Shown here: positions 1-5,405 of the stretch, piece after piece
How positions within the stretch are numbered: the stretch's first letter is position 1
Layout of the letters: every line of letters begins with the position of its first letter
NCBI GenBank assembly: GCA_027032855.1
Contig: JALVLX010000058.1
Coordinates: 1-5,405, forward strand
Origin: Flavobacteriales bacterium
Lineage (GTDB): Bacteria > Bacteroidota > Bacteroidia > Flavobacteriales > Flavobacteriaceae
Length of the DNA stretch: 5,405 nucleotides
Direction of reading: 5' to 3'
Notes under the pieces: generated by a model
What the model saw: the letters and a program-made list of their open reading frames with translations, nothing else
What the model was told of the DNA's origin: nothing
Database searches by the model: none
Program-made: the position numbers and the translations under genes

Positions 1-452
1 CGTTTGGCTTCGTCATAAACTCCGCGAGGACCAATCGGATTGACATTGCCAAAATACTCTTCGTTTTGTGGGTGTACAAGCGGATCGCCGTAAACTTCGG
101 AAGTGGAAGCAATCAGAACACGGGCTTTTTTGGCTTTAGCCAGTCCCAACACGTTGTGTGTACCCAGCGAACCGACTTTTAAAGTTTGAATGGGAATGCG
201 TAAATAATCAATAGGGCTTGCCGGAGAGGCAAAATGCAAGATATAATCCAGGTTATCGTCAATTTTGATAAATTCGGTTACATCGTGTTCGATAAATTCA
301 AAGTGTGGGTGGTCTTTTAAGTGTGCAATGTTTTTGGGTGAGCCGGTGATAAAATTATCCATGCCGGTTACCTTAAAACCTTCACTTAAAAATTTATCGC
401 ACAAATGCGACCCTAAAAAACCGGCAGCTCCGGTGATTAAAATTCTTTCCAT
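1..452 (-). CDS. uxs: UDP-glucuronate decarboxylase (UDP-xylose synthase), 3' end outside the window
   Basis: This is the N-terminal 150 codons of a cytoplasmic short-chain dehydrogenase/reductase that converts UDP-glucuronate to UDP-xylose using bound NAD+. I read it directly from the minus strand. It starts MERILITGAAGFLGSHL, with the nucleotide-binding GxxGxxG at residues 8-14. Family-specific blocks follow: HFASPASPIDY (73-83), STSEVYGDP (116-124, the active-site Ser/Thr and Glu loop), HPQNEEYFGNVNPIGPRG (127-144) and the catalytic YxxxK as Tyr146 and Lys150. The YGDPxxHPQ and NPIGPRxxYDEAK blocks set the UXS group apart from other sugar-nucleotide epimerases. The family is usually a little over 300 residues, so roughly half is missing at the window edge. 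The ATG at 452 lies inside the end of ugd (16-bp overlap), which suggests translational coupling with the enzyme that makes its substrate. No Shine-Dalgarno site is visible. Identity is confident; the fate of the UDP-xylose is unknown. Confidence 0.95.
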   Translation of the reverse strand, partial: MERILITGAAGFLGSHLCDKFLSEGFKVTGMDNFITGSPKNIAHLKDHPHFEFIEHDVTEFIKIDDNLDYILHFASPASPIDYLRIPIQTLKVGSLGTHNVLGLAKAKKARVLIASTSEVYGDPLVHPQNEEYFGNVNPIGPRGVYDEAK

Positions 453-1786
453 AATTTTCGTGGCACGTTGACCTTTCGGCCTATTGATGTATAGTAAAAA
501 TCTAATTCTTTCATTCTTTCGGGGCGGTACAGATTACGACCGTCAAATACGGCGGCATGTTTCATCAGTTGTTTCATTTTGTCAAAATCAGGTGTTCTAA
601 ACATGTTCCATTCCGTACTGATGAGAAGGGCATCGGCATTTTCAAGTGCTTGGTACATATTTTCTGCATATTGCAGTTTTGAACCGTATTTTTGTTTGAC
701 ATTGTTCATAGCTTCCGGGTCAAAAACTTTGATATTTGCTCCGGCTTTTAGTAGCTCGTCAATCATGTAAAGTGCCGGTGCTTCTCGAATATCATCTGTT
801 TCGGGCTTAAAGGCCAATCCCCAAACAGCAATATTTTTGCCTTTGATGTCTCCTTCAAAAAATGCTTTGAGTTTGGGAATTAAAATGGTTTTCTGACGAT
901 CATTGATTTCAATAACCGACTTTAGCAATTTAAATTCATATTCGTGGTCCAATCCCGTTTTGTATAGTGCTTTGACATCTTTAGGAAAACAGGAACCGCC
1001 GTAACCAACTCCGGGGAACAAAAAGCGTTTACCAATACGCGAATCGGTTCCCATTCCAATCCGGATTTTGTCAACATCGGCACCCACTTTTTCGGCAAAA
1101 TTGGCTATCTCGTTCATAAAAGTGATTTTCATCGCCAGAAATGAGTTGGCGGCATATTTGGTTATTTCCGCCGAACGCGGGTCCATCATAATAATCGGGT
1201 TGCCCGAACGCACAAAAGGTTCGTACAGCAAGCGCATTTTTTCTTGAGCTTTGTCAGATTTTGCACCGATGATAACCCGTTCGGGTTTCATAAAATCATC
1301 AACGGCAAAACCTTCTCTCAAAAATTCCGGATTTGAAACTACGTCAAATTCTTTGCGGGTCTTTGACTTGATAATCTCCGTAACTTTTTCAGCCGTGCCA
1401 ACGGGAACCGTACTTTTGTTGACAATGATTTTATAAGAATTTCCGAGATTTTGTTCCATTAAATCACCAATCTTTCCGGCAACGTCCATTACATAAGACA
1501 AATCTGCCGATCCGTCTTCGTCTTCGGGGGTGGGTAAGGCCAAAAAGATAATTTCACCAAAGTTTACACCTTGGTTGAGATCGGTGGTAAAGCTTAAACG
1601 TTTTGCTTTAATGTTGCGGTGAAAAAGTGTTTCTAAGCCCGGTTCGTAAATAGGGATATGGCCTTGTTGCATTTTTTTTACTTTGTCTTCGTTGATGTCC
1701 ACACAAATGACATCATTCCCTGACTCAGCAAAACAAGTTCCCGTTACCAAGCCGACATAACCGGTGCCTACTACCGTTAATTTCAT
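437..1786 (-). CDS. ugd: UDP-glucose 6-dehydrogenase
   Basis: This cytoplasmic enzyme oxidises UDP-glucose to UDP-glucuronate in two steps with 2 NAD+. The 449 residues match the usual family length. The N-terminal NAD-binding Rossmann fold carries GTGYVG (7-12) and Asp30 at the end of the second strand. The NKSTVPVGT block is at 123-131 and NPEFLREG at 152-159. The central helix holds Lys210 and Asn214. The catalytic loop GYGGSCFPKD (261-270) has nucleophile Cys266 and Asp270. The spacing of Lys210, Asn214, Cys266 and Asp270 matches the catalytic set known from Streptococcus pyogenes UGDH. The C-terminal UDP-binding domain starts near GKNIAVWGLAFKPETDDIRE (316-335). All key residues are present, so an active enzyme is expected. 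The gene begins 2 bp after the OmpA-lipoprotein stop and overlaps uxs by 16 bp, so the three genes look like one operon. Its product is the substrate of Uxs. GDP-mannose dehydrogenase is a relative, but the motifs favour UDP-glucose. Confidence 0.96.
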   Translation of the reverse strand: MKLTVVGTGYVGLVTGTCFAESGNDVICVDINEDKVKKMQQGHIPIYEPGLETLFHRNIKAKRLSFTTDLNQGVNFGEIIFLALPTPEDEDGSADLSYVMDVAGKIGDLMEQNLGNSYKIIVNKSTVPVGTAEKVTEIIKSKTRKEFDVVSNPEFLREGFAVDDFMKPERVIIGAKSDKAQEKMRLLYEPFVRSGNPIIMMDPRSAEITKYAANSFLAMKITFMNEIANFAEKVGADVDKIRIGMGTDSRIGKRFLFPGVGYGGSCFPKDVKALYKTGLDHEYEFKLLKSVIEINDRQKTILIPKLKAFFEGDIKGKNIAVWGLAFKPETDDIREAPALYMIDELLKAGANIKVFDPEAMNNVKQKYGSKLQYAENMYQALENADALLISTEWNMFRTPDFDKMKQLMKHAAVFDGRNLYRPERMKELDFYYTSIGRKVNVPRKLWKEF

Positions 1787-1788
1787 CT

Positions 1789-2721
1789 TTACTTATTCAA
1801 TAAATTCATAATTTCATCTAAACGTGGCGTTAAGATAACTTCAATACGACGGTTTTTGGCTCTGCCTTCAGCGGTACTGTTGTCAGCAACCGGCAAGTAT
1901 TTGCTACGACCGGCAGGAATTAAACGTTTAGGGTCAATATTTTTGTTATTCATCAATTGACGTACAACCGAAGTAGCACGTTTGACAGACAAATCCCAGT
2001 TGTCTTGAATTTGTCCTTTGCCGCGGTAAGGCACGTTGTCGGTATGTCCTTCAATCATAATTTCCACATCGGGATTGATTGATAAAATATTGGCAATGGT
2101 TTTGATAGCATCGCGACCGTTTTGTTTGATATTCCAGCTACCTGAGTCAAACAGTAATTTGTTTTCCATTGAAATATAAATTTTACCGTCTTTTTCGGTC
2201 ACTTTCAGCCCTTGATCTTTAAACTTGTTAAGCGCTCTGGAGAGAGAGCCTTTTAAGTTGTTGAGCTTGGCATCTTTTTGAGCAATCAAATTTTCCAAAT
2301 GTTGAATTTTTTTAATTTGTTGGTCAAGCGCTTCGCGTTCTTTGGATAGCTCTTTCTGCTTTTTGTTAAGTTCGTCTAACAACTCTTGATTCTTTTTTGC
2401 TTCGTAAGCCAAGGTCTGACTACTGCTTTTGGATAGAGCTTCGTAGCTTGATTTCAATTTGTTGTAAGTGTTTTCTTTGGCTTGATATAATTTGTCCAAG
2501 GTGTTGTATTTGGTTTGCAGATTGTCATATTGTATTTGCAAACGTTCACGTTCCGATTGGCATTTCAATTGGTTATTGGACAAAGAATCCAAGCGGTCTT
2601 TGAGTTCAACGTTTTCACTTCTCATTTTGATGTATTTATCATCTAACTCATTGTATTTTTTTGAACTGACACAAGATGATAATACAGATAAAACAATCAA
2701 GCTTAAAACTATTTTTTTCAT
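1789..2721 (-). CDS. Coiled-coil OmpA-family lipoprotein, probably peptidoglycan-binding
   Basis: This 310-residue envelope protein starts with a lipoprotein signal peptide: MKK, a hydrophobic stretch, then lipobox L14-S15-S16-C17. After Cys17 comes VSSKK, with no acidic run like the Bacteroidota surface-export signal, so a periplasm-facing outer-membrane lipoprotein is more likely (inference). Residues about 22-165 are rich in Lys, Glu, Gln, Asn and Leu and look like one long coiled coil, interrupted near 95-105 by a Ser-rich patch. Cys54 is a second cysteine inside it. The OmpA C-terminal domain covers about 180-300, with IEGHTDNVPY (223-232), NWDLSVKRA (241-249), GRSKYLPVADN (271-281) and GRAKNRRIEV (286-295). 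Asp228 and Arg248 align with the Asp/Arg pair that binds diaminopimelate in Acinetobacter OmpA. No beta-barrel is present, so this is not a porin. It is the first gene after a probable promoter and lies 2 bp before ugd. Exact role unknown; tethering outer membrane to cell wall is plausible. Confidence 0.9.
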   Translation of the reverse strand: MKKIVLSLIVLSVLSSCVSSKKYNELDDKYIKMRSENVELKDRLDSLSNNQLKCQSERERLQIQYDNLQTKYNTLDKLYQAKENTYNKLKSSYEALSKSSSQTLAYEAKKNQELLDELNKKQKELSKEREALDQQIKKIQHLENLIAQKDAKLNNLKGSLSRALNKFKDQGLKVTEKDGKIYISMENKLLFDSGSWNIKQNGRDAIKTIANILSINPDVEIMIEGHTDNVPYRGKGQIQDNWDLSVKRATSVVRQLMNNKNIDPKRLIPAGRSKYLPVADNSTAEGRAKNRRIEVILTPRLDEIMNLLNK

Positions 2722-2827
2722 AATAATAATTTCGTTTTATTCGTTAAAATTTTATTATTTAAACTTATTAAAGTACTAAATATTGTATGAGCCAAATATA
2801 AAAAGAATTATCGAAAGCTTAAAGTTT
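2722..2827. other. AT-rich intergenic spacer between the two operons
   Basis: These 106 bases are the only real intergenic region in the window. They hold the promoter described at 2793-2823. Closer to the ATG there is a pair of direct repeats, AACGAA on the minus strand (2745-2740 and 2736-2731, 9 bp apart). There is also an imperfect AT-only inverted repeat that could pair AATAATAAAATTT with AAATTATTATT just before the start codon. I see no GC-rich hairpin followed by a T-run, so no intrinsic terminator for the upstream genes can be called, and some read-through from the upstream cluster is possible. No Shine-Dalgarno sequence precedes the ATG. Confidence 0.7.
2793..2823 (-). promoter_or_regulatory. 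Probable Bacteroidota-type promoter for the OmpA lipoprotein-ugd-uxs operon
   Basis: On the minus strand, TATATTTG (2800 down to 2793) matches the Bacteroidota -7 consensus TAnnTTTG exactly. Nineteen bases upstream, TTTA (2823-2820) matches three of the four bases of the -33 element TTTG. The -33 element lies just past the stop codon of the preceding gene. Transcription would begin a few bases downstream, around 2786-2789, leaving an AT-rich leader of about 65 bases before the ATG at 2721. The consensus is established knowledge; use of this site is inferred from sequence and position. Confidence 0.6.
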
Positions 2828-3307
2828 TTAAACAGGGAAAACGGGAAAAGCCGTACCACACTTGTTACTGTCAACTTCTATGAATTTTACAGGGTATTCT
2901 GCCGGAAAGCTTTGTTGTATATTCTTAAATGTTATGCCTTCATCTTCCGGTAACATTAAGATGTAGTTAAGTGTTTGCAATTTTTGAAACAAATAGAAAG
3001 CTTCGTCAGTGTCAAACAGTGAATTGGGGTGTGATAGCGGTATGAGAATTTCATTGTTGACCAAGCGGATTTTTTGTCCAATGGCATTTTCGGAAGTTGC
3101 ATAGTTTTCAAAAGCTACTTTTTTGTTTTTTCTGACAACTTCAAGGTCGGGTTGCAACTGCAAATCCCAATGAAACGTACGGTTCAGGTCGAAAGCAATT
3201 TTGTATAAAGGTTGGGGGGTTTTAAGGCCGGTCAGGACAAAACCGGGTGTTCCGGACAAGTCGTCCAGTCTAAGAATGTGTCTTTGTTTTTTCTTCTTTT
3301 TTGCCAT
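2828..3307 (-). CDS. Divergent IPExxxVDY-family protein (function unknown)
   Basis: This 159-residue protein has no signal peptide or membrane segment, so it is probably cytoplasmic. I assign it to the Bacteroidota IPExxxVDY family on position, directly after acpP-fabF-rnc, and on the family layout as I recall it. A start like HKLxLDDF appears as HILRLDDLSG (10-19). A block like YKLAyFLN appears as PLYKIAFDLNR (33-43), followed by the DLQLQPDLEV stretch (48-57). A block like WxLIxNK appears as IRLVNNE (80-86). The naming motif YLIPExKxVDYfLKI aligns without gaps to Y105-LFQKLQTLNYILM-L119, but IPE has become FQK and VDY has become LNY. A tail of about 40 residues follows the motif and ends in AFPVFPV. 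The first residues are very basic (MAKKKKKQRH). The ATG overlaps the end of rnc by 38 bp; no other Met occurs before residue 118, which supports this start. The biochemical role of the family is unknown to me. Confidence 0.75.
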   Translation of the reverse strand: MAKKKKKQRHILRLDDLSGTPGFVLTGLKTPQPLYKIAFDLNRTFHWDLQLQPDLEVVRKNKKVAFENYATSENAIGQKIRLVNNEILIPLSHPNSLFDTDEAFYLFQKLQTLNYILMLPEDEGITFKNIQQSFPAEYPVKFIEVDSNKCGTAFPVFPV

Positions 3308-4037
3308 TTTTATCCGGTTGAATGATGTAATAAGCCCTGCGCGCAGCTATTTCTTCTGCTTTCTTTTTGCTCGATGAACGCCCGTGACTTATTTTTTTGT
3401 TATTCAACACAAAGTTAACACGAAAATAATTATTTTTACCATTGTTGCTGTCATTTGATGCTACAAATTCGAAATCTTTATGATTTTTTTGTGCCCATTC
3501 AATCATAAAACTTTTATAACTATTGATTTTCTTTTCGAGTTTGACCAGATCAATATGGGAATCTATCATGCTGGAATAGATAAATTTTTTGGCTCCTTCA
3601 TAGCCTTTATCCAAAAAGACAGCACCGACCAAAGCTTCATACAAATTTCCTGAAATATCATTGCCCATTTGTCGTTCGGAAAGTTTGAGGCCGAGAAGTT
3701 TGGTAATGTTTAAATTTTGTCCCAGTTCATTTAAGTGTTTTCTGTTAACAATTTTGGCACGCATGATAGTCAATTCACCTTCAGATGCGTAGGGCAATTC
3801 TTTAAATAAAAACACCGAAACAACGTTCTCAATAATAGCATCTCCGAGAAACTCCAAACGTTCAAAATTTATTTTTCGCCCGTTTTCATCTTTAAGATTT
3901 TTGGCTTTATGTGTAAAAGCTTCTTTGTAAAATGATAAATTATTTGGTTTAAAAGGCAAAATAGTTTCCAGTTGCCGTTGTAAACTACTATTTCCGGCAA
4001 TTTTATTTAGTCCAAAAATTTTTTTAAAAAAAACCAA
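3270..4037 (-). CDS. rnc: Ribonuclease III, TTG start
   Basis: This endonuclease cuts double-stranded RNA, including rRNA precursors. The 255 residues include the RNase III signature ERLEFLGDA (59-67) with catalytic Glu62 and Asp66, the second acidic site GNLYEALVGAVFLDKGY (130-146) with Glu134, and a double-stranded-RNA-binding domain at about 170-240 ending in SSSKKKAEEIAA (221-232). Asn131 stands where Escherichia coli has Asp114; as I recall, Gly-Asn is normal here in Bacteroidota, so this is not evidence of inactivity. The start codon is TTG at 4037. The fabF stop lies in the same frame 9 bp upstream, and the codons between (TTC, AAG, CCT) cannot initiate. The first in-frame ATG is Met92, inside the catalytic domain, so TTG is the best start. 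The resulting N-terminus, VFFKKIFGLNK, resembles relatives. A lysine-rich tail after residue 240 overlaps the next gene. Confidence 0.93.
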   Translation of the reverse strand: MVFFKKIFGLNKIAGNSSLQRQLETILPFKPNNLSFYKEAFTHKAKNLKDENGRKINFERLEFLGDAIIENVVSVFLFKELPYASEGELTIMRAKIVNRKHLNELGQNLNITKLLGLKLSERQMGNDISGNLYEALVGAVFLDKGYEGAKKFIYSSMIDSHIDLVKLEKKINSYKSFMIEWAQKNHKDFEFVASNDSNNGKNNYFRVNFVLNNKKISHGRSSSKKKAEEIAARRAYYIIQPDKNGKKEEKTKTHS

Positions 4038-4046
4038 AGGCTTGAA

Positions 4047-5294
4047 TTAATATTTACCAAAAATAACTGAGGCGTTGTGCCCACCAAAACCAAATGTATT
4101 ACTGATTGTGGTGTTGATATCGCGTTTTTGAGCTTTGTTAAAAGTCAGATTAAGTTTAGAGTCAATTTCAGGGTCATCAGTAAAGTGGTTGATGGTAGGT
4201 GGAATCATACCATTATTGATAGCTAGTATAGAAGCAATTGCTTCAATAGCACCTGCGGCTCCCAATAAGTGACCGGTCATGGACTTGGTACTACTGATGT
4301 TAAGATTGTAAGCGTGTTCGCCAAACACTTCTTTGATGGCTTTAATCTCTGAAATATCACCCAGAGGTGTAGAGGTTCCGTGTACATTGACGTAGTCAAT
4401 GGCAGAAGGTTGCAGATTGGCATCTTGCAAGGCATTTTTCATTACCAATGCAGCGCCTTTACCTTCGGGGTGAGGAGCTGTCATGTGGTGCGCGTCACCG
4501 GACATTCCCGCACCGAGGATTTCGGCATAAATTTTTGCACCGCGGGCTTTGGCGTGTTCCAGAGTTTCCAGAACTAAGGCGCCCCCCCCTTCACCAATTA
4601 CAAAACCGTCACGGTCTTTGTCAAAGGGTCTGGATGCTGTTTTGTAATCATCATTACGGGTCGATAAAGCTCTCAGTGCATTAAAACCACCGACACCGGC
4701 ATTGGTGATTGCAGCTTCAGCACCACCTGTTATCATTACGTCTGCCATGCCCAAACGCAAAATATTGTAGGCGTCAATAATGGCGTTCGATGACGTAGCA
4801 CAAGCAGAAACCGTAGCATAATTGGGTCCGTAAAATTCATTTTCAATGGAAATTAGCCCTGCCGCCATATCCGAAATCATTTTTGGAATGAAAAACGGAT
4901 TGAAACGCGGAATGCCGTTTCCTTGAACAAAATTACGAACTTCGTCTTCATAAGTTTGTAAACCACCGATACCCGAACCGAAAATAACCCCGGCTCTCTC
5001 TCGATTGAGTTTGTCATCGTCAAAAGCGGCGTCTTTTATCGCTTCACGTGAAGCAACCAAAGCAAATTGTGCGTATAAATCCATTTTGCGCACTTCTCTG
5101 CGGTCAAAGTGATCGGTAGGATTGTAATCTTTTACTTCACAGGCAAAACGAGTTTTGAATTTAGAAGCATCAATGCGGGTAATAGGTGCTGCTCCACTGA
5201 CACCGTTAATTAAACCTTGCCAATAGGATGGCACATCATTACCAATAGGCGTTAATGCTCCTAAACCCGTAACTACAACTCGTTTTAATTCCAT
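4047..5294 (-). CDS. fabF: 3-oxoacyl-[acyl-carrier-protein] synthase II
   Basis: This cytoplasmic condensing enzyme of type II fatty acid synthesis joins malonyl-ACP to a growing acyl-ACP, extending the chain by two carbons with release of CO2. The 415 residues match the family length. The thiolase-fold catalytic triad is complete: Cys165 in VSACATSSNA (162-171), His305 in NVHGTSTPLGD (303-313) and His342 in TKSMTGHLLGAAGA (336-349), with the conserved Lys337. These lie two positions after the E. coli FabF residues 163, 303, 340 and 335. The GFGG loop is at 402-405. KAS III (FabH) is excluded because the triad is Cys-His-His rather than Cys-His-Asn. FabB is less likely given the acpP-fabF gene order and the length. 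The gene starts at ATG 5294, only 6 bp after the acpP stop, so it is probably co-transcribed with its substrate carrier. Codons 235-239 contain an uninterrupted run of eight G; the frame is intact across it. Confidence 0.97.
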   Translation of the reverse strand: MELKRVVVTGLGALTPIGNDVPSYWQGLINGVSGAAPITRIDASKFKTRFACEVKDYNPTDHFDRREVRKMDLYAQFALVASREAIKDAAFDDDKLNRERAGVIFGSGIGGLQTYEDEVRNFVQGNGIPRFNPFFIPKMISDMAAGLISIENEFYGPNYATVSACATSSNAIIDAYNILRLGMADVMITGGAEAAITNAGVGGFNALRALSTRNDDYKTASRPFDKDRDGFVIGEGGGALVLETLEHAKARGAKIYAEILGAGMSGDAHHMTAPHPEGKGAALVMKNALQDANLQPSAIDYVNVHGTSTPLGDISEIKAIKEVFGEHAYNLNISSTKSMTGHLLGAAGAIEAIASILAINNGMIPPTINHFTDDPEIDSKLNLTFNKAQKRDINTTISNTFGFGGHNASVIFGKY

Positions 5295-5300
5295 AAACTT

Positions 5301-5405
5301 TTAGTTTAAAGCTTCTTCAATGTATTTGATTGCTTGACCCACAGTTTGGATTTGTTCAGCTTGATCATCCGGGATTTGAATATCAAATTCTCTTTCAAAA
5401 TCCAT
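5301..5405 (-). CDS. acpP: Acyl carrier protein, C-terminal end (5' part outside the window)
   Basis: These are the last 34 codons plus TAA of acyl carrier protein, the small acidic cytoplasmic protein that carries fatty acyl chains on a phosphopantetheine arm. The visible residues read MDFEREFDIQIPDDQAEQ, then IQTVGQAIKYIEEALN. This matches the third and fourth helices of ACP (family form roughly MEFEKEFDIxIPDDxAExIxTVGDAI, here split and paraphrased). The Met at the window edge is internal rather than the start, because in the family it follows the DSL serine attachment site by about eight residues. That serine lies just outside the window. The stop is 6 bp from the fabF ATG, the classic acpP-fabF pairing. 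Net acidic character and length to the end fit AcpP. Confidence 0.95.
   Translation of the reverse strand: MDFEREFDIQIPDDQAEQIQTVGQAIKYIEEALN

Noticed and set aside
265..770. Short plus-strand reading frames at 265-471 and 579-770
   Set aside because: They lie antisense to uxs and ugd, whose protein families are unmistakable, and they have no recognisable domain or start context.
2397..2779. Plus-strand frames opposite the coiled-coil lipoprotein, one with a hydrophobic end
   Set aside because: They mirror the lipoprotein's coiled coil and signal peptide. The hydrophobic look comes from AT-rich antisense codons.
2800..2830. Possible terminator after the IPExxxVDY gene (AAGCTT palindrome and a T-run)
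   Set aside because: The palindrome is only 6 bp and AT-rich and is not followed directly by a T-run. The T-run belongs to the promoter region instead.
3643..3648. Asn131 of RNase III in place of the E. coli Asp114, possibly an inactive enzyme
   Set aside because: Gly-Asn at this position is, as I recall, usual in Bacteroidota RNase III. The essential Glu62, Asp66 and Glu134 are present.
4380..4684. Plus-strand frames opposite fabF
   Set aside because: They are antisense shadows of a highly conserved gene and have no independent evidence.
5403..5405. ATG at the window edge as the start of a 34-residue protein
   Set aside because: The sequence is the C-terminal half of acyl carrier protein, where this Met is an internal conserved residue.

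Overview
The window looks like an ordinary chromosomal stretch of a Bacteroidota bacterium (Flavobacteriia/Cytophagia/Bacteroidales type; the exact class cannot be fixed from this sequence). Three things point there. The acpP-fabF-rnc gene order is followed by an IPExxxVDY-family gene, a family typical of this phylum. The one clear promoter has the Bacteroidota-style -7 element TAnnTTTG. The genes also lack Shine-Dalgarno sites and are AT-rich. Every gene lies on the minus strand, so transcription runs from high to low coordinates.

Block 1 (5405 down to 2828) is a tightly packed housekeeping cluster. It holds the C-terminal end of acyl carrier protein (acpP, partial), the condensing enzyme FabF, ribonuclease III (rnc, which starts on TTG), and a divergent IPExxxVDY-family protein whose start overlaps the end of rnc by 38 bp. 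AcpP carries the acyl chains that FabF elongates. RNase III is a conserved passenger acting in RNA processing. Gaps are 6 bp and 9 bp, then the overlap, so this is probably one transcript.

A 106-bp AT-rich spacer (2722-2827) separates the blocks. It contains a good TATATTTG promoter element reading into block 2 and no convincing terminator.

Block 2 (2721 down to 1) begins with a lipoprotein that combines a long coiled coil with a C-terminal OmpA peptidoglycan-binding domain. Two base pairs later comes UDP-glucose 6-dehydrogenase (ugd). Overlapping the ugd end by 16 bp is UDP-glucuronate decarboxylase (uxs), cut by the window edge. Ugd and Uxs catalyse consecutive steps, UDP-glucose to UDP-glucuronate to UDP-xylose, and presumably supply sugars for envelope polysaccharide or glycoprotein glycosylation. 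The OmpA lipoprotein shares their transcript, but its functional link to them is unproven.

I found no mobile element, CRISPR array, RNA gene or clearly new system. The points most worth a second look are the eroded signature and extra tail of the IPExxxVDY protein, the TTG start of rnc inside a T8A7T5 tract, and the operon joining an OmpA lipoprotein to nucleotide-sugar enzymes. No stretch of 300 bases or more lacks a gene.
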